The notes under the pieces: generated by a model | Told to the model about the DNA's origin: nothing | The model's database searches: none | Seen by the model: the letters and a program-made list of their open reading frames with translations, nothing else | NCBI RefSeq assembly: GCF_019249725.2 | Contig: NZ_CP137559.1 | Coordinates: 353,501-417,500 of the forward strand | DNA from: Segatella hominis | GTDB lineage: Bacteria; Bacteroidota; Bacteroidia; Bacteroidales; Bacteroidaceae | Length of the DNA: 64,000 nucleotides | Direction of reading: 5' to 3' | Made by a program: the position numbers and the translations under genes | Shown here: positions 7,743-16,180 of the stretch, piece after piece | Numbering within the stretch: position 1 is the stretch's first letter | Layout: the number at the start of each line of letters is the position of its first letter

Positions 7743-9848
7743 ATGATGACAATGAAGAAAAGTAAATTGTTAACAGCTATGGTGATTCTGTGGGCATTGA
7801 TCTCTTGTGCAGAAATAAGTGCCCAGGAGATTCAGCAGGTATCGAATGATTCTATAGCCTTGCAAGAGGTTGTTGTGAAGGCGGCACGAGTAGTCAACAA
7901 GGAAGATGGCAAGTTGATATTCCCAAGCGATATTCAGAAGCAGCGTTCTTTTTCTGGTTTTTCGCTTTTAGGAAAGTTGGCTTTGCCTCATATCAGGGTT
8001 GATGAGGCTGGCCGTTCCATTTCTGCTACCGATCATAAAGGAGAAGTGCAGATTCGTATCAATGGCATTCTCGCCAATATGCATGACGTGCAGATGCTGG
8101 ATGTAGCTTCTATTATGAGTGTAGATTATATCGACAGTCCTGGCGTAAGATATGGAAAGAATATTGCATACGTGATAGATATTCATACCCGCATGGCTTC
8201 ATCGGGTGGCAGTTTGGGCTTCAACTTGACCAATGCGCTAACTACCAAGCTTGGTTCGAACGATGTCTATGCATCCGTCAACAGAGGCAAGAGCCAATTG
8301 AATATTTTATATGAGCAGACTTATGTGGATAATAAGGCATCCGAATATAATGAGAATGCTCAATATCTTCTACATGATGGTTCTGAGTATCAGATATCTA
8401 GAAAAATCAAGAATGGGGCAACTCAAAATTATGGTAATACATTGCAGTTGAAGTATAATCTGGCTGATTCTGCATTATATGTATTCCAGACAACGCTTAC
8501 CACGGATTTCAGCAATCAGCCTTATACATCGAATGAGATGTGGTTTTCTGAATCTGGAAAGCCTGCGTATCCTGTTTGCAGAACCAGCAAGGGTAGGGAT
8601 TTTACTCCTGCTCTCGATTTGTATTTCTATCATCAGTTGGGCAAGCATCAGTCTTTATCGGCAGATGTTTTGGGCACTTATATCCACACCAAAGGAGCCT
8701 ATTATGAAGGTGAGGGCGAACCCTATCAATATCAGGTAGATGGAAAGACCTATTCGCTCATAGCCGAGGCTATCTATGAAAACCGGTTGAAACCCTTTAC
8801 TTTTTCTGCAGGAACCAACTTGAACTGGAAATATATGGATAATCAGTATTTGGGTGATGTGGTTAGCGAGAATGGTATCCGTTCATTGGGTATTTATGGT
8901 TTTGCACAAATCAAGGGAAGTTTGGGGCAATTCAAGGAAGGAACATCCCGTTTAACTTATGTAGCTGGCTTCGGGTTGAGTAATCAGTCTTATCGACAGG
9001 GAGATGAGGATTTTAGTTTTTGGCTTTGTCGTCCGAAACTCACATTGGCTTATTGCTTGACATCTTCGTTTCAGATTCGCTTGGGAAGTGAATTATCACA
9101 GCATATTTCGCAGATAGCTATGATTTCGGATACCCGTATTCGAAAGAACAGTATGGAATGGACTGTGGGTAATCCTTCGCTTAAGCCTAACAGTAGATAT
9201 GAAAACTGGGTTGCGTTCTCTTTCAGTAAACCAAGGATAAATACTGATTTTACCTTGAATTATCGCATCAATCGTCATTGTGATTTGGCGAAATACACCC
9301 GCACGGAAAATGATCAGTTTCTTTATTCCCAGACGAATCAGCCCCATTGTAATATGTTGTATCTTACGAATGATACCCGGTTTGACATTATTCCCGATCA
9401 CCTTATATTATCTGTGAATGCAGGTATTTACCGTTTTTTCAATAAGGGCGATGAGTACAGTCATTGTTATACCGCTTATAATTATGGTGGAACATTACAG
9501 GGATATTGGGGAAAATGGACTGTGATACTGTATGCTGATAACGGTTGGAACTTTATGGAGGGAGAGCACATCGGGCATAATCCTCCTTCATTGGCAGCCT
9601 CAGCCAGTTATCATATAGGTGATTTCGATTTTACGCTCTATATGCATAATCCGTTTATGGCTCATCCGAAATCCTATTCAGCAGAAATCGTCAACGCCTT
9701 GCTCCGTAAGCAGGTTAGTGGATATGACAATTCGGGAGGTAATTTGTTCCGTATCGGTGTTGCCTGGAATATCAATCGGGGAAAGGAATACCGTAAGATA
9801 CAGCGAAATATCAACAATGAGGAGCGCGAAACGGGTATCTTGAAATAG
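7743..9848 (+). CDS. TonB-dependent receptor-like outer-membrane beta-barrel protein
   Basis: 701 residues. Signal peptide at about 1-27 (LLTAMVILWALISC then AEISAQ), a receptor plug (LQEVVVKAARVVNKEDGKL, about 41-60; IRINGILANMHDVQMLDV; VDYIDSPGVRYGKN), and a long beta-strand-rich barrel. It lacks the carboxypeptidase-like N-terminal domain of SusC proteins and is shorter (SusC about 1000). The start may be the second or third Met (MMTMKKSK). It is divergent from the membrane regulator, and its promoter carries that regulator's likely operator. Ligand unknown. Confidence 0.8.
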   Translation: MMTMKKSKLLTAMVILWALISCAEISAQEIQQVSNDSIALQEVVVKAARVVNKEDGKLIFPSDIQKQRSFSGFSLLGKLALPHIRVDEAGRSISATDHKGEVQIRINGILANMHDVQMLDVASIMSVDYIDSPGVRYGKNIAYVIDIHTRMASSGGSLGFNLTNALTTKLGSNDVYASVNRGKSQLNILYEQTYVDNKASEYNENAQYLLHDGSEYQISRKIKNGATQNYGNTLQLKYNLADSALYVFQTTLTTDFSNQPYTSNEMWFSESGKPAYPVCRTSKGRDFTPALDLYFYHQLGKHQSLSADVLGTYIHTKGAYYEGEGEPYQYQVDGKTYSLIAEAIYENRLKPFTFSAGTNLNWKYMDNQYLGDVVSENGIRSLGIYGFAQIKGSLGQFKEGTSRLTYVAGFGLSNQSYRQGDEDFSFWLCRPKLTLAYCLTSSFQIRLGSELSQHISQIAMISDTRIRKNSMEWTVGNPSLKPNSRYENWVAFSFSKPRINTDFTLNYRINRHCDLAKYTRTENDQFLYSQTNQPHCNMLYLTNDTRFDIIPDHLILSVNAGIYRFFNKGDEYSHCYTAYNYGGTLQGYWGKWTVILYADNGWNFMEGEHIGHNPPSLAASASYHIGDFDFTLYMHNPFMAHPKSYSAEIVNALLRKQVSGYDNSGGNLFRIGVAWNINRGKEYRKIQRNINNEERETGILK

Positions 9849-9884
9849 GTGGCTTTGCTTTCTATATGGGTTGCATGGGCAACA

Positions 9885-9928
9885 GCCGGAATTTATTTCT
9901 TCCCTTTATTGATGATATAAATTCCGGC
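9885..9928. terminator. Hairpin overlapping the end of the EamA gene
   Basis: GCCGGAATTTAT (9885-9896) and ATAAATTCCGGC (9917-9928) are perfect inverted copies. The right arm lies within the last codons of the gene that ends at 9893. It could end transcription from both sides. Confidence 0.6.
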
Positions 9929-10831
9929 AGTAGCCAATGCGCCTGCTATCAGATACTTCCAGTAAAAGGTTTCGCCAAGACAGAGGCAGGAGGTGATGGC
10001 TCCTACTACGGGGATGAGCGAATTGTATATCGCTACCTTTCCTACGGGATTGCAGCTCAATAATTTGTTGTAGAGAGCGAAACTGATGGTTGAGATGGCA
10101 ATGAGCAGCAGAAGGATGGTGATGCCCCAGAGGCTGATGACTGGCAGATAGCCACCCATTAACAATGCGGGAATCACCAGCAAGGCTCCACCGATGCTCA
10201 GCGAATAACCGGTTCCTACGAAAACATCCACTCTCTTGCTCAATCCTCGGGTCAGCAGGGAAGCACTGGCTCCACACAGGGCATTGAGGATAATCATACC
10301 ATCGCCCAGGAATGTGAAACTTCCGCTTTCCTTTCCGCCAAGGTTCAAGGCAAGGATGCCCAGGAAGCCGATGATGCAGCCCAATGCCTTTCGCCACGTC
10401 ATCCTGTCGCTCTTGAAGAAGATGCAGGCAAAGATAACCACCGTGAAGACGCTCATCGAATTGAGTATCGCCGAACGTGCTCCTGCATTATGAGAGAGTC
10501 CGAAATAGAAGAAGGCATAATGAAGGGTGGTGTTGAGGAGTGCATAGAGGAGAAGGAACCAGACATTCTCTTGAACTGCTTTCTTCTTGAATCCGAATTC
10601 GCGATGCGAGCTTCTGGCGATGGCAAGGATGATGATGCCGGAGATGAAGAAGCGGATGCCAGCGAAAAGCATCTTGCTTCCGGTCATGTCTGCTGTAATC
10701 TGATATTCTTCCATTCCCATTTTGATCAATGGGTAAGCCCATCCCCACGAGATCGCAGCCGTAAGGGCGAACAGGCTTACCCATACCGGGCGCTGAAATA
10801 TACTGAGTGTATTTGTTTCTTTCTTTTCCAT
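9893..10831 (-). CDS. EamA/DMT-family inner-membrane permease
   Basis: 312 residues with about ten hydrophobic helices arranged as two repeats: WVSLFALTAAISWGWAYPLI at the start, and a second half beginning near FLGDGMIILNALCGASASLL. This is the drug/metabolite transporter (EamA) pattern. Substrate unknown. It lies 48 nt behind the pyridoxamine kinase gene on the same strand, so it may be the last gene of a three-gene unit with the radical SAM gene. Confidence 0.85.
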   Translation of the reverse strand: MEKKETNTLSIFQRPVWVSLFALTAAISWGWAYPLIKMGMEEYQITADMTGSKMLFAGIRFFISGIIILAIARSSHREFGFKKKAVQENVWFLLLYALLNTTLHYAFFYFGLSHNAGARSAILNSMSVFTVVIFACIFFKSDRMTWRKALGCIIGFLGILALNLGGKESGSFTFLGDGMIILNALCGASASLLTRGLSKRVDVFVGTGYSLSIGGALLVIPALLMGGYLPVISLWGITILLLLIAISTISFALYNKLLSCNPVGKVAIYNSLIPVVGAITSCLCLGETFYWKYLIAGALATAGIYIINKGKK

Positions 10832-10879
10832 TATAACTTAATTGGTATTCCCTTGCTTCTGTGTTTGCTAAATGGCAAT

Positions 10880-11701
10880 CTACAAGTCCCCCAGATGTCT
10901 TTCTATCGGAATACCGCGGTTCTTGTCCTTGTCATCCTTATTGATGTCTATCCAGTTGCGCAGGGTATCCATGGCGATGCGGGTGGCATGGCGAAGATGA
11001 TCGCCATCCTTCAGTCTGCCCACGATGATGCTGGAGAAGATGTCGCCGGTGCCTGGGAACTGAACTGGGATTTCTTCGTAGGGTAGGAGGAAATACTCTT
11101 CTGTAAGATGATTGAAACCTACTACGGCATGCTGACCCTCTACGATGCACGAGGTGATGAGCACAGAGTGGGAACCGATGACTCTCAGTTTATCTATCAG
11201 TTCATAGGCTTCCTTCTCCGAGATTCCCTCTTCCTTGTATTCCGAATCCGTCAGCAGGCAAGCCTCGGTATAGTTGGGAAAACAGAGATGCGATACGCTC
11301 AGCATCTCCTTCATGCATCTCACGGTACTCTCACTGGCTCCACCATAGAGCTTGCCGTAATCGCCCATCACTGGATCCACATAGATGTCGGTGCCCAGTG
11401 CTGCCTGTTCTCTGCAATAACGTGCCACTAACTTCGCCTGACGCTCCGAAGCCATGAAACCCGTGGTGATGGCATCGAAGTGAATGCCCAGTTCGTTCCA
11501 CTTCTGCAAGGCTTCCTCGATATACGAAGTGCATTCCAGAATGGCGTACTTGCCGTATGGGAAGGTATTGCTGATGAGCATGGTGGGCAGATTGAACACG
11601 TCGAGTCCCATATAAGAGAGGATGGGCATCTGAACGGCGGCTGATACCTTACCGTAACCACACATGTCGCTGATAATAAGGATATTACTTTTTGCTTTCA
11701 T
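10880..11701 (-). CDS. pdxY: Pyridoxamine/pyridoxal kinase
   Basis: 273 residues of the ribokinase-like fold. Visible signatures are ILIISDMCGYGKVSAAVQMP at the N-terminus, DIYVDPVMGDYGKLY in the middle and the ATP/anion-hole motif FPGTGDIFSSIIVGRL near the C-terminus with its catalytic Asp. It would phosphorylate pyridoxamine or pyridoxal with ATP in the cytoplasm for B6 salvage. The length matches PdxY-type enzymes (about 280). A hydroxymethylpyrimidine kinase is an alternative but less likely. Confidence 0.8.
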   Translation of the reverse strand: MKAKSNILIISDMCGYGKVSAAVQMPILSYMGLDVFNLPTMLISNTFPYGKYAILECTSYIEEALQKWNELGIHFDAITTGFMASERQAKLVARYCREQAALGTDIYVDPVMGDYGKLYGGASESTVRCMKEMLSVSHLCFPNYTEACLLTDSEYKEEGISEKEAYELIDKLRVIGSHSVLITSCIVEGQHAVVGFNHLTEEYFLLPYEEIPVQFPGTGDIFSSIIVGRLKDGDHLRHATRIAMDTLRNWIDINKDDKDKNRGIPIERHLGDL

Positions 11702-11781
11702 CGTTTTTTTTCTTCTTTCTTTTCTTTGTTCTTCTTTGCTTCATCGCAAGTCTTTAACAAATATCAAATCCTAATTATCTT

Positions 11782-12549
11782 TTAATAAGAGGCTGTACAC
11801 TTGATGCCCAATGCTTCTACTCGTTCCTTGATGGCATCGAGTACTTCCTTTGGTGCCTTTTCCAGCAATTTGTCTGGTGTTTCGCGGGCGATGGTATAAA
11901 CCATTACCTGCTGAGGCTGGATGTCTTTCACTGCCTCCAGCCAAGGAGCTACGAAATGCTCGCTGGTATTGTCCAAACCGTCACCTCTCAGGAACATGGT
12001 CTGGATGATGACGTGCCCCTTGAACATCTTCAGATATTTGATTACATCCTTCACGTCGTAGTTAGGCTGCTGAGGGCGGTCCAGCTTCTTGATGTAATCC
12101 ATATCCACGGTATCCAGTTTCAGGATGTTGTTATCCACGAGCATCAGCGCCTCTCTCACTTCCTCCTTATATATATAGGTGGCGTTGCTGAGTACGGAAA
12201 CCTGTACTCCTGGGAAATACTTCTTGCAGAGTTCCATCGTATCTTCCACGATTCCCTTGAAGTCTGGATGCCCCGTTGGTTCACCGTTTCCTGCGAAGGT
12301 GATGTCGTCCAAAGGCTGGTTGTTGTTGTGGCGCTCTTTCAGAACCTTCTCCAATCCTTCTCTTACCTCCTCGCGGGTAGGGCGCTTCTTCTTAGGACGG
12401 AAGTCGGCGTTGAATCCGCATTCGCAATAAACGCAGTCGAATGAACAGACCTTGCCATCAGATGGCATGAGGTTGATGCCCAATGAAACTCCCAGACGGC
12501 GGGAATTCACGGGTCCGAATATCGGTGATGGATAAATAATCGTTGACAT
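11782..12549 (-). CDS. Radical SAM protein
   Basis: 255 residues with the cluster motif CSFDCVYCE (CxxxCxxC) near residues 35-42 and FAGNGEPTGHPDF further on, the usual SAM-binding GNGEPT of this superfamily. It opens with IFGPVNSRRLGVSLGINLMP, a hallmark of the subgroup annotated simply as radical SAM protein in Bacteroidetes. The reaction is not known. The -7 box TACTTTTG at 12637-12630 probably drives this gene and perhaps the two genes behind it. Confidence 0.85.
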   Translation of the reverse strand: MSTIIYPSPIFGPVNSRRLGVSLGINLMPSDGKVCSFDCVYCECGFNADFRPKKKRPTREEVREGLEKVLKERHNNNQPLDDITFAGNGEPTGHPDFKGIVEDTMELCKKYFPGVQVSVLSNATYIYKEEVREALMLVDNNILKLDTVDMDYIKKLDRPQQPNYDVKDVIKYLKMFKGHVIIQTMFLRGDGLDNTSEHFVAPWLEAVKDIQPQQVMVYTIARETPDKLLEKAPKEVLDAIKERVEALGIKCTASY

Positions 12550-12629
12550 ATTCTTATTTTCCTTTATCTAATCTATTCTTTTTTATCTTGGTAATACCAA
12601 TTTTATTTACTTGTTTGTAATTTGGAGGG

Positions 12630-12637
12630 CAAAAGTA
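12630..12637 (-). promoter_or_regulatory. -7 box TACTTTTG for the radical SAM gene
   Basis: CAAAAGTA on the + strand, 80 nt before the ATG at 12549 on the minus strand. Confidence 0.55.
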
Positions 12638-12720
12638 CTAAAAAATGTTGGAATGAACAAATAAATCAACTGAAAATCGATTTATCCTAACCGTTAGTCT
12701 TCTATCTCCGATAGATTGTG

Positions 12721-12728
12721 TACTTTTG
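12721..12728 (+). promoter_or_regulatory. -7 box TACTTTTG for the first sigma-factor remnant
   Basis: TACTTTTG lies 109 nt upstream of the ATG at 12838. Its survival supports the view that the fragment at 12838 was once an expressed gene. Confidence 0.45.
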
Positions 12729-12802
12729 CATTCAAATCTGTGGAGAATCTTGGTGATTTCGATTCGGATTTAAAGAAAAAAACAAAAAAGTTGATGTTTT
12801 GC

Positions 12803-13132
12803 TTAGTTTTTCGCTTGGTTCAACTGTATAGTAGTATATGAACAGAAAAAAGGAGATAGAACAGTTATTCCGTCAGCATTACGCGAAGATGTACAATCTG
12901 GCCAGATGCATTCCACTTGTTTCCAAGGAGTCTTAGGATGTGCTTGTCGAAATTCTTCGGTAAGCATATTCGAAGCTTCTCCAAGAATTTCTATGTTCTT
13001 GACTACTGCGTAATACATCATGTCGTCTGCGATAAAATCCTCAAAGTTTTTACCTTTTGTATATCGGCAGATTCTTTCTATCGCCTGGAGCATGTGCTCT
13101 AGGCGGTTTTTATCTCTACTTCGTTCTCTCAT
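12803..13132 (-). pseudogene. Truncated HEPN (DUF86-type) toxin
   Basis: Residues 1-74 match a HEPN ribonuclease-type toxin (DKNRLEHMLQAIERICRY, YYAVVKNIEILGEASNML, TPWKQVE). Where family members continue with the catalytic R(N)x3-5H stretch, this frame runs into unrelated sequence read from the antisense of the sigma remnant and ends at residue 109. The RX4-6H motif is therefore missing and the toxin is probably inactive. It overlaps the MNT gene by 17 bp, as is typical for HEPN/MNT pairs. Confidence 0.7.
12838..12936 (+). pseudogene. N-terminal fragment of an ECF sigma factor
   Basis: ATG 12838 opens a frame whose first 23 residues (IEQLFRQHYAKMYNLAR) are the canonical start of region 2 of a Bacteroidetes ECF sigma factor. 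Homology stops near 12906 and the frame ends at 12936. From the same point the opposite strand encodes the truncated HEPN gene, so the break is shared: the toxin-antitoxin segment seems to have joined here and removed the rest of the sigma gene. Compare the second remnant at 13597. Confidence 0.6.
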
Positions 13133-13412
13133 ATACTAAGATTTTATCACGTTCTACTGATTCCTGTGCAAAAGGGAGTAAGGTTCCTTCTGATACCAAA
13201 TCAACTTTTCTACCTAAGAGTTCTTCCAAATCATTCCACATGCCAAAGAATTTTAAACCAATAGGTTTGCTCTTGTCCAAAGAAACCATAATATCGACAT
13301 CGCTATCCTTCGTTTCTTCCCCTCTGGAGAAAGAACCGAACAGCCAAGCTTTCAGTACGGGTTGGGTGCTGAAATAATGGCGTAAAGCTTCTATAATGGC
13401 TCGTTTACCCAT
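13116..13412 (-). CDS. mntA: MNT-type minimal nucleotidyltransferase antitoxin
   Basis: 98 residues with the nucleotidyltransferase signature WLFGSFSRGEETKDSDVDIM (G-S-x2-RG...DSDxD, residues about 24-42), complete in length for the family. In intact pairs, MNT proteins modify the HEPN toxin with AMP near its active site and so block it. Here the antitoxin frame is intact while its partner has lost the catalytic end. A promoter (-7 TATCTTTG) is at 13446-13439. Confidence 0.8.
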   Translation of the reverse strand: MGKRAIIEALRHYFSTQPVLKAWLFGSFSRGEETKDSDVDIMVSLDKSKPIGLKFFGMWNDLEELLGRKVDLVSEGTLLPFAQESVERDKILVYERTK

Positions 13413-13438
13413 ATTGTAATGATGTTGTTTCTTTGCTG

Positions 13439-13446
13439 CAAAGATA
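13439..13446 (-). promoter_or_regulatory. -7 box TATCTTTG for the MNT/HEPN pair
   Basis: It lies 26 nt before the ATG at 13412. The surrounding 27 bp (13436-13462) are nearly identical to the promoter remnant at 40188-40214 (25 of 27 positions). Confidence 0.65.
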
Positions 13447-13487
13447 CACTTTTTATTCGAAAGTGCAAACTTTTTCTAGTTTTTTAT

Positions 13488-13495
13488 TACCTTTG
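13488..13495 (+). promoter_or_regulatory. -7 box TACCTTTG for the second sigma remnant
   Basis: TACCTTTG on the + strand, about 100 nt upstream of the ATG at 13597, divergent from the MNT promoter. Confidence 0.5.
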
Positions 13496-13596
13496 CATCG
13501 GTTTTTCCAAAGGAAGTAGAAGATTTCTTCATTTTAGGGGTAATTGATTTCAGGAAAGCTTGTATATAAGAGTAGAAACAAGAAGAAAATGACGTG

Positions 13597-13916
13597 ATGA
13601 CAGAAGAAAATGAACAGCGGATGGAACGGCTGTTCCACGACCATTACGAGCAGATGTATCGCTTCGCCTTTGCCTTGCTCCATGATAATGAGGAGGCGAG
13701 GGATGTGGTGAGTGATGGCAGGCTGCCGTGGATTGCATCGACCATGACCTGACCGACCAGACAGCTTCCGTCATCCGACTGTGCTATCGGGAAGGAATGT
13801 CGTATTCTGATTATGAGGTGAAAGAAGATGGGAAGCATGTAGACAAAGTGAAATATGATGACGATGAAAGTCGTACGATTCTAGGTCCTGTTCATGAGAC
13901 GGATGCTATGAGTTAG
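13597..13916 (+). pseudogene. Decayed ECF sigma factor
   Basis: From ATG 13597 the frame encodes a clear region-2 start (RMERLFHDHYEQMYRFAFAL, then HDNEEARDVVSD) but stops at 13752. A region-4-like segment (TASVIRLCYREGMSYSD) follows in the +2 frame from about 13740 and ends at 13916 after unrelated-looking residues. The part between regions 2 and 4 is missing and the frame is shifted, so this is a broken gene. It lies upstream of two receptor-like barrels, the usual place for an ECF regulator of such genes. Confidence 0.65.
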
Positions 13917-14054
13917 TTTTTTTTAGAGATGATGTATAACAAAAAACGGGAATACATTCAGGCTAGGAGGGATGACGAACTGGATAGAAGTGGTAATTTG
14001 ATGCAGTTATACAAATTTAACGGAAGAGATGTAAGGGCTTTGGATAATAATGTG

Positions 14055-14062
14055 TACTTTTG
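14055..14062 (+). promoter_or_regulatory. -7 box TACTTTTG for the two-barrel operon
   Basis: TACTTTTG lies 36 nt before the ATG at 14099. No good TTTG is seen at 19-21 nt upstream. Confidence 0.5.
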
Positions 14063-14098
14063 TACTAGATAATGATGAAATAAAAACATATTGTAAGA

Positions 14099-16144
14099 AT
14101 GAAGACGGTTTTTTGCTCTTTTGGACTGCTGATGGCTGCTGTGCCCGTGTTCGCTCAGAACACTGGGAAGGACTCTATTGTCTCTACTAAAGCTTTGGAT
14201 GATGTGGTGGTATCAGCCTCCAATATCAGTCGTGTGGGTAATCATCTCGTCATCTATCCCAACAGCCAGCAACGAAAACATGCGGTCAATGGATTCGGGG
14301 TGTTGGAAAACCTGAATATCCCAGGACTCATCATCGACGCGAAGTCGAATCAGGTGGATGTGATGGGACTGCAAGCCACCTTGTATCTGAATGGGCAGGA
14401 ATGCGACATCCGGGAAATACAGATGCTCCGTCCTCGTGACATCGAGAAGATAGAATATCATGATGCTCCATCTGGAAAATACGCCAAGGATAAGCTTGTC
14501 GTCAACTTCATCACCAAACAATACCGATATGGAGGATATGTGCAGGCTGACGGACTGCAGACGATGGGATATGACCATGGCGACTATAACGTTGCCACCA
14601 ATTATGTAAAAGGTAACAATTCCTATACTGTGTTTGCTGGTGCAAACTATAGTCATGTAGATGGTACTGAGACCTGGAACAATGAGAACTATCAGTTTCC
14701 ACAATCCCTATTTGAAAGGGAGAGCTATAGTAAGAATTCTTACCGGAATCATCTGGAATATATGCAGTTCCGCTATCAGAACCAGAAGGGAAAGAGATAT
14801 TGGGTGGGCAAGTTTACGCTCGTCAACCTCTCTACTCCAAGAAATGTATCTTCTGGTTTTGCGAGGGAAAGCACAGAGACGAATGTATTCTCAAATATCC
14901 GGAAGAAGAGTCTGTCTCCTAAGATTGACCTGAACGCCAACTTACCATTAAGCAAGAATCAGACGCTTACTTTGGGAGTACATGGCAAGTATTCTGCCAA
15001 CTCCTATCATCGTCTTTGTCAGGAACAGCCTTTCGAGGCAATGACCGATGAAGACGAGAATGCACTGTCGTTCCAGCTGTCTGCCATCTATAATTATTTC
15101 TCTCAAAAGCATTCCTTATCTGTGGAACTGTTTCATTACCACGATGTCTGGAATGCCGATTATTCCGGCAATTGCGAACTTTGGCAGCATCTGTGGAAAG
15201 GGGAGTCGTTATTTTTCTTCTCCTATAATTTCCAGGTTAGCAGGCGCTTGAGCCTGAAAAACCGCATCGGATTGGATTGGCTTCAATATCATCTGCATGG
15301 AGACAACAGTTTTAGCCAGCTGTCTCCTCGCATCAATACGAATGTGCAATACCAGCTGAATAAGGGAATGCTCTTGTGGTCATTCAACTTTGTGAACTCC
15401 AATCATGGTATGGATGTCATCAACCGGGCTATGATTCAGGTCAATTCCCACATGATAGAAAAGGGAATGCCCGAACTGAAGAAATCGCATGGCATCAACA
15501 CCTATTTATATTATATGGGGCGTTTCAACAGGTTGAGTATTTCTGCCATCGGACAATTCCGTTACAATCATCATCCTGTAACTGATGATTATTACCTGGA
15601 TGAGGCAAACGGGAAAATAGTGAAGACTTACTCGAATGGTGGAAATGCTCAATATTATTCTGCTATCCTCGCCTTGCAGTACAAACTGTGTAAGTTTGCC
15701 AATCTGTCGGGAGATATCAGATATAACCATGCGGAGGTGAAGACTACCTGGTCGAAGCATAACAACAATTTGACGGGTAATCTTGGGTTGAATATGTTCA
15801 TGGGTGATTTTGCCTTGAAGCCTTACCTGCATTTTGGCAAGAAGTCTTTAGATGAAGCTGCTTTGGTGATAAGCAAGACTCCTATCGACTATGGAATGTC
15901 GTGTTCTTACAGCAGGGGCAACCTCTATGTAGAACTTCAGGCAGCATCGCCTTTCCAAAAGCAGGAGAAGCGATATTGGCTGGATTTGCCTATCTACAGC
16001 TACAGTAAGAGCATCAAAGACCAGACGGCTTCGCAATATGCCAGCATCAAGGTTGCTTACTCCTTCGACTTTGGCAGGAAGACCCAAAAAGTAGAGAAGG
16101 ATGTTAATAAGAATATAAACAGCTCTTTGTTAAGAGTGGAGTAG
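14099..16144 (+). CDS. TonB-dependent receptor-like outer-membrane barrel protein
   Basis: 681 residues. Signal peptide MKTVFCSFGLLMAAVPVFAQ, then a plug-type segment (LDDVVVSASNISRVGNHL about 34-51, LYLNGQECDIREIQMLRP, IEYHDAPSGKYAKDK) and a long barrel of amphipathic strands. It resembles the protein at 7743 in size and layout. It starts an operon with the gene at 16181 (36 nt gap). The ECF sigma remnant upstream suggests it once had a dedicated sigma regulator. Ligand unknown. Confidence 0.8.
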   Translation: MKTVFCSFGLLMAAVPVFAQNTGKDSIVSTKALDDVVVSASNISRVGNHLVIYPNSQQRKHAVNGFGVLENLNIPGLIIDAKSNQVDVMGLQATLYLNGQECDIREIQMLRPRDIEKIEYHDAPSGKYAKDKLVVNFITKQYRYGGYVQADGLQTMGYDHGDYNVATNYVKGNNSYTVFAGANYSHVDGTETWNNENYQFPQSLFERESYSKNSYRNHLEYMQFRYQNQKGKRYWVGKFTLVNLSTPRNVSSGFARESTETNVFSNIRKKSLSPKIDLNANLPLSKNQTLTLGVHGKYSANSYHRLCQEQPFEAMTDEDENALSFQLSAIYNYFSQKHSLSVELFHYHDVWNADYSGNCELWQHLWKGESLFFFSYNFQVSRRLSLKNRIGLDWLQYHLHGDNSFSQLSPRINTNVQYQLNKGMLLWSFNFVNSNHGMDVINRAMIQVNSHMIEKGMPELKKSHGINTYLYYMGRFNRLSISAIGQFRYNHHPVTDDYYLDEANGKIVKTYSNGGNAQYYSAILALQYKLCKFANLSGDIRYNHAEVKTTWSKHNNNLTGNLGLNMFMGDFALKPYLHFGKKSLDEAALVISKTPIDYGMSCSYSRGNLYVELQAASPFQKQEKRYWLDLPIYSYSKSIKDQTASQYASIKVAYSFDFGRKTQKVEKDVNKNINSSLLRVE

Positions 16145-16180
16145 AGTATTATAAAACAAAAGATATAGGAACGGATAAAA

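Noticed and set aside
13929..14072. A 47-codon frame upstream of the receptor-like gene
   Set aside because: It overlaps the promoter box at 14055-14062, has no ribosome-binding site and matches nothing I know.
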